Part shown: piece by piece, positions 27,056-36,729 of the stretch
Numbering within the stretch: position 1 is the first letter of the stretch
How the letters are laid out: each line of letters opens with the position of its first letter
Source of the DNA: Chitinophagaceae bacterium
Lineage (GTDB): Bacteria; Bacteroidota; Bacteroidia; Chitinophagales; Chitinophagaceae
Assembly: GCA_027486695.1 (NCBI GenBank)
Contig: JAIXOS010000351.1
Span: forward strand, 1-42,112
Direction of reading: 5' to 3'
Length of the DNA: 42,112 bases
Position numbers and translations under genes: made by a program
Notes under the pieces: model-generated
The model's input: only the letters and a program-made list of their open reading frames with translations
Told to the model about the DNA's origin: nothing
Databases searched by the model: none

Positions 27056-28513
27056 ATGAAATACGCTCCTATTGCCAACTACATCAATGGCCAATTTGTT
27101 CCGGCTTCCACTTCTCAAACAATGAATGTGGTATCGCCGTTAGACGGCACTCTACTTTCTACAGTACCAATGTCGGCCTCAACCGACTTGGATGCAGCCG
27201 TAGCGGCAGCAAAAGCTGCATTTCCTATTTGGAGCAAAACTACAATTAAAGAAAGAGTTCAGGTATTTTTTAAATATAAATATTTGTTGGAGCAGCATTT
27301 GAAAGAATTGGCGCTTTTGTGTAGCGAAGAAAATGGTAAAACCTATAGTGAGTCGGTTGCCGAAATAGAAAAATGTATTGAACTAACCGAATTTGCCACC
27401 TCCTTGCCGCAATTGGTAACAGGAGAAGTGTTGGAAGTAAGCAGAGGTGTGGAGTGCCGCACAGAACATGTGCCCCTTGGCGTGGTGGCTTCTATTGTAC
27501 CATTCAATTTTCCGGCTATGGTTCCCAATTGGACGCTACCCAATGCAATTGCATTAGGTAATTGCATGATTATGAAACCATCCGAAAAAGTACCCTTGTG
27601 CTGTGGCAAAATTGCCGAATTGCTCAAAGAAGCAGGCCTCCCCGATGGAGTTTTTAATATTGTACATGGCGATGTAGCCATTGTAAATGCTATTTGCGAT
27701 CATCCCGGTATAGAAGCAGTTTCTTTTGTAGGCTCTACCAAAGTGGCCAAAATTGTTTATCAACGAGCTACTCAAAATTTAAAACGCTGTTTGGCTTTAG
27801 GCGGTGCTAAAAATCACTTAATTGTGTTGCCCGATGCAAAAACCGACATGACAGCACAAAACATTATTGCTAGCATGAGCGGCTGTGCCGGCCAACGCTG
27901 TATGGCAGCATCGGCAATGGTAGCTGTTGGAAATGTAGACCATATTGTTGAAAAAATATGCGACGAAGCGCGCAAAGTAGTAGCCGGCCAAAATTTAGGG
28001 GCGGTTATTAACCACGAATCAAAAACGCGCATTGAGCAATACATTACAGAAGCAGAACAACAAGGCGCTAAAATTTTGGTAGATGGTAGAAAAGTGGTGG
28101 TTACCGGAAAGGAAGCTGGTTCTTATGTTGGACCAACCGTTATTGACTACGTAACGCCCGATATGGCCATTGCAAAAGAAGAAATATTTGGCCCTGTAAT
28201 TTCCATCATACGCACCAATACTTTAGATGAAGCAATTACCATCGAAAACGCCAACCCCTACGGAAATGCGGCTAGTGTATTTACACAAAATGGCGGCATG
28301 GCTAGGTATGTGATTGACCGTGCAAGTGCCGGAATGATTGGCGTAAATGTAGGTGTACCTGTACCTCGTGAGCCTTTTAGCTTTGGTGGCTGGAACGAAA
28401 GCAAATTTGGCGTTGGCGATATTACCGGAAAAAGCTCTATTGAATTTTGGACAAAATTGAAAAAATCCACTACCAAATGGAACCCCGAAGCCGGTGTTAA
28501 TTGGATGAGTTAA
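27056..28513 (+). CDS. mmsA: CoA-acylating methylmalonate-semialdehyde dehydrogenase
   Basis: YINGQFV, EEVxRGVE-type segment LEVSRGVECRTEHVPLGVVASIVPFNFPAMVPNWTLPNAIALGN, CAGQRCMAASAMVAVG. Confidence 0.92.
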   Translation: MKYAPIANYINGQFVPASTSQTMNVVSPLDGTLLSTVPMSASTDLDAAVAAAKAAFPIWSKTTIKERVQVFFKYKYLLEQHLKELALLCSEENGKTYSESVAEIEKCIELTEFATSLPQLVTGEVLEVSRGVECRTEHVPLGVVASIVPFNFPAMVPNWTLPNAIALGNCMIMKPSEKVPLCCGKIAELLKEAGLPDGVFNIVHGDVAIVNAICDHPGIEAVSFVGSTKVAKIVYQRATQNLKRCLALGGAKNHLIVLPDAKTDMTAQNIIASMSGCAGQRCMAASAMVAVGNVDHIVEKICDEARKVVAGQNLGAVINHESKTRIEQYITEAEQQGAKILVDGRKVVVTGKEAGSYVGPTVIDYVTPDMAIAKEEIFGPVISIIRTNTLDEAITIENANPYGNAASVFTQNGGMARYVIDRASAGMIGVNVGVPVPREPFSFGGWNESKFGVGDITGKSSIEFWTKLKKSTTKWNPEAGVNWMS

Positions 28514-28558
28514 TGATTGGTGGATACTGTTTAAATCTCAACTTAAAACATTTACAAT

Positions 28559-29905
28559 ATGAGTACCTCAACTTTATCGCAAACGCAAGAAATATTACAA
28601 GACAATTTTGATTATACTTTGTTTTCGTGGAGCAAGCAAAAGGGTCACACCCCTATTGCCGTTGAATATGCCGAAGGAGTATACTTGTACGACTACGACG
28701 GTAAAAGATATATTGATTTTAGTAGCGGTTTAATGAATGTAAACATTGGGCATGGCAATCAACGGGTAACCGATGCAGTGGTAAAACAAATGCAGCAAGT
28801 GGCTTATGTTACGCCAAGTTGTGTAACCAAAGTGCGCGGCGAATTGGGAAAAAAACTAGCCGAAATTTGCCCGGGCGATTTAAACAAAGCTTTTTACACC
28901 CTTTGTGGTGCCACATCTATTGAAAACGCCATTAAACTAGCACGGTTGTATACCGGCAAACACAAAATTTTAAGTCGTTACCAATCGTACCACGGATCTA
29001 GCAATGCTGCTATGTCGGCAAGTGGCGATCCTAGAAAACTACCGGTAGATAGCCAACAAGCACCCAATTTTGTTCACTTTGATTTGCCAATTGCTTATCG
29101 TTGGGATTATGGCGAGGAAAACCTTTTGAAAGAATGCATTGCTTCGCTCGAAAGAATCATTGCATATGAAGGCCCCAACAATATTGCAGCTATTTTACTT
29201 GAAGGCGAAAGTGGTTCATCGGGTTGCTTAAAATACCCTGTAGGCTACCTAAAAGCCTTGCGCGAAATTTGTACTAAAAACAACATTTTACTCATCATGG
29301 ACGAGGTAATGAGTGGTTTTGGCCGTACCGGCAAATGGTTTGGCTTTCAACACCACGATATTGTTCCCGATATGATTTGTATGGCCAAGGGTCTTACTTG
29401 TGGGTATTTACCATTTGGCTGCTTGATGGTTAGCGACAAAATAGCCGCTAAGTTCGACGACACCGTAATGGCAATTGGTCTTACCTATTCGGCGCATCCT
29501 GTTGCCTGCGCCGCTGCATTGGAAACATTGAAAATTTACGAAGACGAACATTTAATAGAAAATGCAGCAGCAATGGGTGTGTATTTGAACAAACGCATTG
29601 AAGACTTGAAAAAAATTCACCCTTCTATTGGCGATTGGCGCAATACGGGCTTATTAGGTTGTATAGAATTGGTGAAAAACAAAACTACCAAAGAACCGAT
29701 GGCTCCCTTTAATGCCAAGCCTGATGAAATGTTGGTAATGAATAAAGTGGCCGCCAAAATAAAAGAATTGGGTATGTACACTTTTGTACGTTGGGGCTAC
29801 ATTTTTATTGCACCGCCTTTGTGTGTTACCGAAGAACAAATTGAGGAAGGATTGGCCATTATTAGCGAAGCCATCAAAATTGCTGATGCGGCAGTTACTC
29901 CATAA
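28559..29905 (+). CDS. Class III aminotransferase, likely beta-alanine/3-aminoisobutyrate transaminase by context
   Basis: YDYDGKRYIDFSSGLMNVNIGHGN, LIMDEVMSGFGRTGKWFGFQHHDIVPDMICMAKGLTCGYLPFGCLMVS (PLP lysine region). Confidence 0.88.
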   Translation: MSTSTLSQTQEILQDNFDYTLFSWSKQKGHTPIAVEYAEGVYLYDYDGKRYIDFSSGLMNVNIGHGNQRVTDAVVKQMQQVAYVTPSCVTKVRGELGKKLAEICPGDLNKAFYTLCGATSIENAIKLARLYTGKHKILSRYQSYHGSSNAAMSASGDPRKLPVDSQQAPNFVHFDLPIAYRWDYGEENLLKECIASLERIIAYEGPNNIAAILLEGESGSSGCLKYPVGYLKALREICTKNNILLIMDEVMSGFGRTGKWFGFQHHDIVPDMICMAKGLTCGYLPFGCLMVSDKIAAKFDDTVMAIGLTYSAHPVACAAALETLKIYEDEHLIENAAAMGVYLNKRIEDLKKIHPSIGDWRNTGLLGCIELVKNKTTKEPMAPFNAKPDEMLVMNKVAAKIKELGMYTFVRWGYIFIAPPLCVTEEQIEEGLAIISEAIKIADAAVTP

Positions 29906-30023
29906 GCTTTGTGCTATTGGTAACTACTTTTTGTATAAGAGAAATAAACACAGCGTCCAAAGAAAATTGTAGCTAGTTATGCGCTACACCAATACATAAA
30001 AAAGCCAATTCTGCTAACTGTTT

Positions 30024-31490
30024 ATGATGTATAATGAACCAATATTAACCGAAGAACTACAAGCTTCATCACTTTTTAGCGATGATTTAGCCCCTGTACC
30101 TGCCTCTAAACGCACTTGGAGTACTTGGAATTTTGCAGCACTTTGGATTAGTATGAGCTTGTGCATACCTACCTACATGTTGGCTAGTTCGCTGATACAA
30201 GGTGGTATGAATTGGTGGCAGGCCATTATGACTATTTTTTTAGGCAATACCATTGTGCTCATTCCTATGATTTTGAACGGACATGCAGGTACTAAGTATG
30301 GTATTTCGTTTCCGGTATTTGCACGTGCAAGTTTTGGTACTTCAGGTGCCAACATTCCCGCATTGTTGCGTGCTATAGTAGCTTGTGGTTGGTTTGGTAT
30401 TCAAACATGGATAGGTGGTTTTGCCATTTACCAAATGTTACAATTGTGGATTCCTTCGTTGGCTACCTTACCGCAAATTTTTCCTGACGCTTTTCAATTG
30501 CAAACAGGTCCGGCTATTTGCTTCCTGCTTTTTTGGTTATTGAATATGTACGTTGTATACTTAGGAGTAGATAGCATTAAAAAATTATTGGTTTTCAAAG
30601 CGTTTTTTTTGCCTGTTGCAGCTTTAGCACTGTTGTTTTGGGCGTTAAATGCGGCTAATGGTTTAGGACCTATATTGCGTACACCTTCAAAATTTACTGA
30701 TACCGCTAGTTTTTTTCATTTCTTTTTTCCAGCGCTTACTGGCATGGTAGGTTTTTGGGCTACGTTATCACTCAACATTCCAGATTTTACACGTTACGCT
30801 ACTTCGCAAAAAGCGCAAATTAATGGTCAGGCATTGGGTTTGCCGCCGGCAATGACTTTTTTTTCATTCATTGGTGTAGTGGTTACTTCGGCTACAACCA
30901 TTGTTTTTGGCACTACAATTTGGGATCCGGTGGTATTGGCTGGTAAATTCGATAGCAAATTGTTGGTGAGTATTGCCATGATTGCCGTTGCTATTTCTAC
31001 TTTGGCCACCAATATAGCAGCCAACATCGTGAGTCCGGCAAACGATTTTGCACATTTGGCACCTAAAAAAATTAATTTTAGAACTGGCGGCTACATCACT
31101 GGTTGTATTGGTGTAGTTATTTTTCCTTGGAAATTAATTGCCGACCCTACAGGATTTATTTTTACTTGGCTGATTGCTTACTCAAGTTTGTTGGGGCCAA
31201 TTGGTGGCATCATGATTGTAGACTATTTCTTCATTCGCCACAAAATGCTGATTGTACCGGAATTGTTTCAGCAAAAAGGAATTTACAGCTATAACAATGG
31301 CACCAACCTGGTTGCGGTAATCGCCTTATTGGCCGGCATTTTACCCAACTTACCCGGTTTTTTGGTAACCATCAAACTAATTGACACTCATAATATAGTA
31401 CCCTGGATCAGCGATTTATACAATTACGCTTGGTTTGTTGGTTTTGGGGTTAGTGCATTGGTTTATTGGTTCTTGATGCGAAAGAAATAA
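30024..31490 (+). CDS. NCS1-family nucleobase:cation symporter
   Basis: Multi-TM. RTWSTWNFAALWISMSLCIPTYMLASSLIQGGMNWWQA, GTKYGISFPVFARASFGTSGANIPALLRAIVACGWFGIQTWIGG, LNIPDFTRYA, NIVSPANDFAHL. Confidence 0.93.
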   Translation: MMYNEPILTEELQASSLFSDDLAPVPASKRTWSTWNFAALWISMSLCIPTYMLASSLIQGGMNWWQAIMTIFLGNTIVLIPMILNGHAGTKYGISFPVFARASFGTSGANIPALLRAIVACGWFGIQTWIGGFAIYQMLQLWIPSLATLPQIFPDAFQLQTGPAICFLLFWLLNMYVVYLGVDSIKKLLVFKAFFLPVAALALLFWALNAANGLGPILRTPSKFTDTASFFHFFFPALTGMVGFWATLSLNIPDFTRYATSQKAQINGQALGLPPAMTFFSFIGVVVTSATTIVFGTTIWDPVVLAGKFDSKLLVSIAMIAVAISTLATNIAANIVSPANDFAHLAPKKINFRTGGYITGCIGVVIFPWKLIADPTGFIFTWLIAYSSLLGPIGGIMIVDYFFIRHKMLIVPELFQQKGIYSYNNGTNLVAVIALLAGILPNLPGFLVTIKLIDTHNIVPWISDLYNYAWFVGFGVSALVYWFLMRKK

Positions 31491-31572
31491 TTTCTTTTTT
31501 CTATAAAAAGCAGCTGCTGTAACTTTAAACATGTTAAGCCATACTGCCTATAAAAGTAAAAATAATTAATAC

Positions 31573-32964
31573 ATGAGTGTTCTTATCAAAAATGGCAACA
31601 TAGTAACCGCTACCGATAATTATGTTGCCGACATTTTAATTGAAGGAGAAACAATTGTTGCTATTGGACAAATAGCTGCTAGTCAGGTTTTGCCAACTAC
31701 CGAAATCATTGATGCTACCGGCTTATTGGTAATGCCCGGGGGAATTGACCCGCACGTACATTTAGAAATGCCTTTTATGGGCACCTTCTCAAGCGATACT
31801 TACGAAACAGGAACTAGGGCGGCCTTGTTTGGAGGCACCACCACCGTTATTGATTTTATTTTACAAAAGCAAGGCAGCAGTTTGCAAGCCGCATTGGACG
31901 AATGGAAAAGCCGTAGTACCAACAACGCTGTTGGCGATTACAGTTTTCATATGGCCGTTACAGATTTTAACGAAAACACAAAGAAAGAAATTCGCCACTT
32001 TATTGAAGAAGAAGGTATCACCTCTTTTAAAACCTTTATGGCCTATAAAGGAGCATTGATGATTGATGATCGCCAAATGGTTGACTTAATGTTGGAAGTA
32101 AAAAAACATGGCGGACTCATTAATGTACACGCTACCAATGGCGATATGATTGATTTTTTAATTGCCAAACACAAGGCTGAAGGTAAAATGGCGCCATTGT
32201 ACCATTATTTGTCGCAGCCCGAAGTTACCGAAGCGGAGGCTAGCGGCCGTTTTGCCGATTTGGCCAACTATACCGGCTGCCCGGGCTACATAGTACATTT
32301 AACCTGCGAAGGTGCACTCAATGCTGTACGCAATGCTACACGCCGCAACCAAAAAGTATTTGTAGAAACCTGTATACAATATTTAGTGTTGGATGCCTCG
32401 CTTTACGAAAACGACTTTGAGGGAGCAAAATGGGTAATGAGCCCGCCGCTTCGCGAGAAAAAAGACCAAGCAACACTTTGGGCCGGCATCAACCAAGGTT
32501 TGGTACAGGTAGTGGCCACCGATCACTGCCCATTTATGTGGGAGCAAAAATTGATGGGTAAAAATGATTTTTCTAAAATCCCGAACGGTCATCCGGCAAT
32601 TGAAAACAGAATGGAACTATTGTTTAGCGAAGGCGTGAGCAAAGGAAGAATTTCGTTGAACAAATATGTGGAAGTAGCAAGTACCAATGCTGCAAAAATA
32701 TTTGGCATGTTTCCTAAAAAAGGAACTATTGCTATTGGCAGCGATGCCGACATAGTACTTTTCCATCCTACCGAAAAGCACACCCTTTCTGCATCAACGC
32801 ACCACATGAATGTAGATTATAGTGGGTACGAAGGATGGGAAATTACCGGGAAAGTTAAAACCGTATTGTTGAGAGGCAAAGTAGCCATAGGTAACAATGA
32901 GTGTAAGGTAGAGAAAGGTTATGGTCAATTTATTAAACGCAATAAAGTAGCAGGAAAAATTTAA
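31573..32964 (+). CDS. hydA: Dihydropyrimidinase
   Basis: VMPGGIDPHVHLEMPFMGTFSSDTYETGTRAALFGGTTTVIDF, SFKTFMAYKGALMIDD, NVHATNGDMIDFL, VATDHCPF. Confidence 0.93.
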   Translation: MSVLIKNGNIVTATDNYVADILIEGETIVAIGQIAASQVLPTTEIIDATGLLVMPGGIDPHVHLEMPFMGTFSSDTYETGTRAALFGGTTTVIDFILQKQGSSLQAALDEWKSRSTNNAVGDYSFHMAVTDFNENTKKEIRHFIEEEGITSFKTFMAYKGALMIDDRQMVDLMLEVKKHGGLINVHATNGDMIDFLIAKHKAEGKMAPLYHYLSQPEVTEAEASGRFADLANYTGCPGYIVHLTCEGALNAVRNATRRNQKVFVETCIQYLVLDASLYENDFEGAKWVMSPPLREKKDQATLWAGINQGLVQVVATDHCPFMWEQKLMGKNDFSKIPNGHPAIENRMELLFSEGVSKGRISLNKYVEVASTNAAKIFGMFPKKGTIAIGSDADIVLFHPTEKHTLSASTHHMNVDYSGYEGWEITGKVKTVLLRGKVAIGNNECKVEKGYGQFIKRNKVAGKI

Positions 32965-32989
32965 TCAATCGAAATAAAAACAATATTTT

Positions 32990-33856
32990 ATGCCTCGTAT
33001 CATCAAATCCGGCCTTATACAAATGAGCCTAGCCAAATCAGAAGGCGAGGGCACTATTGCCGAAATTAAAGAGGCAATGTTACAAAAACATTTGCCGCTT
33101 ATTCATCAAGCAGGCAAACAAGGGGTGCAAATATTGTGTTTTCAAGAAATTTTCAATACCCCCTATTTCTGCCCCGGACAAGATGCCGCCTGGTACGCAA
33201 GTGCCGAAACAGTACCCGGCGCCACCACCCAAATGATGCAAGAATTAGCCAAAATGTATCAAATGGTCATCATCGTTCCTATTTACGAAAAAGAACAAGC
33301 CGGTGTTTTGTACAATACAGCCGCCGTTATTGACGCCGATGGTACTTATTTAGGAAAATATCGCAAAAACCACATTCCACATACGGGCGGATTTTGGGAA
33401 AAATTCTTTTTTAAACCTGGCAATCTTGGTTATCCTGTTTTTGAAACAAAATATGCCAAAATAGGCGTGTACATCTGTTACGATAGGCATTTTCCCGATG
33501 GCGCAAGGTGCTTAGGACTCAATGGTGCCGAAATTGTATACAATCCTTCTGCTACTACCGTTGGCCAATCGCAATATTTATGGAAGTTAGAACAACCCGC
33601 CCATGCTGTGGCAAACGGCTATTATATGGGATGTATCAATAGGGTAGGTAGCGAGCAACCTTGGAACTTAGGCCAATTTTATGGATCTTCTTACTTCGTA
33701 AACCCACTTGGTCAAATTTTTGCTTGTGCATCGGAAGATAAAGACGAACTCTTGGTTGCCGAATTTGACCTCGATTTAATAGACGAAGTGCGCAGCAAAT
33801 GGCAGTTTTATAGAGATCGACGGCCTGAAACCTATCAAACAATAACAGAACTATAA
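32990..33856 (+). CDS. Beta-ureidopropionase / N-carbamoyl-beta-alanine amidohydrolase, nitrilase superfamily
   Basis: Glu-Lys-Cys motifs: CFQEIFNTPYFCP, YRKNHIPHTGGFWEKFFFKPGN, VYICYDRHFPDGARCLGLNGAEIVYNPSAT. Confidence 0.92.
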   Translation: MPRIIKSGLIQMSLAKSEGEGTIAEIKEAMLQKHLPLIHQAGKQGVQILCFQEIFNTPYFCPGQDAAWYASAETVPGATTQMMQELAKMYQMVIIVPIYEKEQAGVLYNTAAVIDADGTYLGKYRKNHIPHTGGFWEKFFFKPGNLGYPVFETKYAKIGVYICYDRHFPDGARCLGLNGAEIVYNPSATTVGQSQYLWKLEQPAHAVANGYYMGCINRVGSEQPWNLGQFYGSSYFVNPLGQIFACASEDKDELLVAEFDLDLIDEVRSKWQFYRDRRPETYQTITEL

Positions 33857-33916
33857 CAGAAAAAAATCGCTAATGCTTGCTTTTTTCTACAAAAATTTAG
33901 AACAAAATCTGTAACG

Positions 33917-35254
33917 ATGATACAAAACAACCGACTATCTACCGAACAATACGAACAAAATTTTGCCGACATTCATCCTCCTTTTGAAACCAAAGAAGCG
34001 GCACTAGTTGCGGCCAATAAATGCCTTTTTTGTTACGATGCACCTTGTACCAAAAGTTGCCCTACGGGTATCAATGTTCCCAAATTCATCAAGCAAATTA
34101 CTACCGAAAACATCAAAGGTTCGGCCCATACCATTTTTTCATCAAATATTATGGGGGCTGGTTGTTCAAAGGTTTGTCCGGTAGAAAAACTTTGTGAAGG
34201 CTCTTGTGTGTACAACCTCATGCACGAAGAACCCATTCAAATTGCTCGCCTACAACGATATAGCACCGAAAAAGCAATGGCGCAAAATTGGCAATTGTTT
34301 GAACGCAAACCTTCTGTTGGTAAAAAAGTAGCTATTGTGGGTGCCGGCCCCGCTGGTTTAAGTTGTGCGCACACACTTAGCCGCGAAGGTGTATATGTTA
34401 CCATCTATGAAAAAGAAGCCAAAGGCGGCGGATTAATGACTTACGGAATTGCGGCCTATAAAGTAACTCCCGAATTTTGCGAAGCAGAGGTAGACTATAT
34501 TACGGCAATTGGTGGTATAGATATCAAATACAACCATGCACTCGGCAAAGACGTTACACTAGAACAATTACAACAAAATTACGATGCGGTGTATTTGGCA
34601 TTTGGTGTGGGCCTTGCCCGACAATTGGCCATTCCAGGCGAAGCATTAACCGGCGTTGTAGATGCCATTAGTTTTATCTATGATTTGCGTACCAATCATT
34701 TTTCATCTATTCCCGTTGGCGACCGAGTAGCGGTGATTGGTATGGGAATGACGGCAATTGATGCTGCTACACAAGCCAAACGTTTGGGAGCAAAAGAGGT
34801 TACGTTGGTGTATAGAAGAACGCAGGAAGAAATGCCTTGTACAGAGCACGAATTAAACATTGCCAAACTAGATGGCTGTAATGTAATATGGTTGGCAGCA
34901 CCTACAGAAATAATTGGAAAAGAAGGTAAAGTCACCCACTTGGTATGCGATACCATGCAACTAGGCGAACCCGATGCTTCCGGACGCAGAAGCCCGGTAT
35001 CTACCGGTACTACCATTACCCTAGAAGTAGATATGGTCATTAAAGCAGCCGGCCAAATGCCTTTTGAACATTTGGTTAAAAGCGAAAAACTCCATCATTT
35101 ATACGGAAAACTAACCGTTACCAACAAAACACAAACCAATTATCCGGGTGTTTTTGCCGGAGGCGATTGTGTCAATGGCGGTAAAGAAGTGGTAGATGCA
35201 GTACAAGCCGGAAAAGATGGCGCATCGGCTATTCTGCAATACCTTATGCCCTAA
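33917..35254 (+). CDS. preT: NAD-dependent dihydropyrimidine dehydrogenase subunit PreT
   Basis: Cys clusters CLFCYDAPCTKSCPTGINVPKFIKQI and CSKVCPVEKLCEGSCVYN; FAD motif VAIVGAGPAGLSCAHTL; NAD motif VAVIGMGMTAIDAATQAKRLGA. Confidence 0.93.
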   Translation: MIQNNRLSTEQYEQNFADIHPPFETKEAALVAANKCLFCYDAPCTKSCPTGINVPKFIKQITTENIKGSAHTIFSSNIMGAGCSKVCPVEKLCEGSCVYNLMHEEPIQIARLQRYSTEKAMAQNWQLFERKPSVGKKVAIVGAGPAGLSCAHTLSREGVYVTIYEKEAKGGGLMTYGIAAYKVTPEFCEAEVDYITAIGGIDIKYNHALGKDVTLEQLQQNYDAVYLAFGVGLARQLAIPGEALTGVVDAISFIYDLRTNHFSSIPVGDRVAVIGMGMTAIDAATQAKRLGAKEVTLVYRRTQEEMPCTEHELNIAKLDGCNVIWLAAPTEIIGKEGKVTHLVCDTMQLGEPDASGRRSPVSTGTTITLEVDMVIKAAGQMPFEHLVKSEKLHHLYGKLTVTNKTQTNYPGVFAGGDCVNGGKEVVDAVQAGKDGASAILQYLMP

Positions 35255-35336
35255 AAAAAACGTATATTTTAATCGCTTTAGGGCAATGTTTCGTATATAG
35301 TATCTATTTTATCTACACACATCAAACCGAATCATC

Positions 35337-36605
35337 ATGGCAAACATAAGTTCTAATTTTTTAGGCATTCACTCTCCCAATCCATTTTGGTTGGCAAGCG
35401 CTCCTCCTACCGATAAAAAAATTAATGTATTGCGCGCTTTCGAGGCAGGATGGGGCGGCGTAGTTTGGAAAACATTGGGCAGTCAGGTAAAAAATGTTTC
35501 CTCACGATATTCTTCAGTAGATTATGGCGGACACCGTGTAATGGGCTTTAACAATATTGAATTAATTAGCGACAGACCGCTCGATATCAATCTTAAAGAA
35601 ATTACCGAGTGCGTAAAATTATTCCCCGATAGGGCAATGATTGTATCGCTTATGGCCGATAACAATCGTGAATCGTGGCACGAACTCATCAAAAAGTGCG
35701 AAGATGCCGGAGCTATGGGCTTTGAACTCAATTTTGGTTGTCCACATGGCATGACGGAGCGCGGCATGGGCGCCGCCGTTGGTCAAGATCCGGAAATTGC
35801 CCGCATGGTGGTAGAATGGGTAATGGAAAAAGCAACCATACCCGTTATTACCAAACTTACTCCCAATGTGCACTCGGTAGTACCAACGGGCAAAGCAGTT
35901 GTAGAAGCAGGTACCAATGCCTTGAGCTTGATCAATACCATACAAAGTGTTACGGGAGTAGATTTAGATACGTTGGTTCCCAATCCGTATGTAGCAGGCA
36001 AAAGCGTATTCGGTGGCTATTGTGGCCCTGCCGTAAAACCGATTGCCTTAAAAATGCTTACTACCATTGCCCAAAATGCCACTACCAATAAAGTACCTAT
36101 TAGTGGTATAGGCGGTATTAGTACCTGGAAAGATGCGGTAGAGTTTATGCTTTTGGGTGCAAGCAATGTGCAAGTTTGTACAGCAGCAATGAAGCACGGC
36201 TTCCGTATTGTGGAAGATATGTGCGAAGGATTGAATAATTGGATGGACGAAAAAGGATTTGCTACACTCAACGATTTTATTGGCAAAAGCGTTCAAAATG
36301 TCACCCATTGGGAAGAATTAGACATCAACTATCACCATGTTGCTAGTATCAACCAAGACAAATGTATTCATTGCGGCCTCTGCTATATCGCCTGCGAAGA
36401 CACATCGCACCAATCCATCAATCTTACATCCGGGAATCCTTACAACACTTATACTATCAAAGAGGAAGAATGTGTGGGCTGTAATTTGTGCAAGTTGGTG
36501 TGTCCGGTAGACAATTGCATTACGATGGTAGAACAGCGGGTAGCTCCGGAATATATTAATTGGAAACAATGGCAAGAACAAGGTTTACCACTGAACGACC
36601 ATTAA
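35337..36605 (+). CDS. preA: NAD-dependent dihydropyrimidine dehydrogenase subunit PreA
   Basis: NPFWLASAPPTDKKINVLRAFEAGWGGVVWKTLG, ELNFGCPHGMTERGMGAAVGQDPE, and a C-terminal 2x[4Fe-4S] ferredoxin (CIHCGLCYIACEDTSHQ, CVGCNLCKLVCPVDNCITM). Confidence 0.95.
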   Translation: MANISSNFLGIHSPNPFWLASAPPTDKKINVLRAFEAGWGGVVWKTLGSQVKNVSSRYSSVDYGGHRVMGFNNIELISDRPLDINLKEITECVKLFPDRAMIVSLMADNNRESWHELIKKCEDAGAMGFELNFGCPHGMTERGMGAAVGQDPEIARMVVEWVMEKATIPVITKLTPNVHSVVPTGKAVVEAGTNALSLINTIQSVTGVDLDTLVPNPYVAGKSVFGGYCGPAVKPIALKMLTTIAQNATTNKVPISGIGGISTWKDAVEFMLLGASNVQVCTAAMKHGFRIVEDMCEGLNNWMDEKGFATLNDFIGKSVQNVTHWEELDINYHHVASINQDKCIHCGLCYIACEDTSHQSINLTSGNPYNTYTIKEEECVGCNLCKLVCPVDNCITMVEQRVAPEYINWKQWQEQGLPLNDH

Positions 36606-36624
36606 TTCTTGATTGAAATTGGCA

Positions 36625-36691
36625 GATAATGGCACCGGCAAAAAGCGCTTTGGGCATCGCCTGTTGTGTCACTCCCTTGTACGTTCTGTTC
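36625..36691 (+). repeat. Copy 2 of the dispersed intergenic repeat
   Basis: ATAATGGCACCGGCAAAAAGCGCTTTGGGCATCGCCTGTTGTGTCACTCCCTTGTACGTTCTGTTCG aligns with 18876-18942. Confidence 0.6.
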
Positions 36692-36729
36692 GTTGTGCAG
36701 CTAGTAGGCTGACCATTAAATAAAGTAGC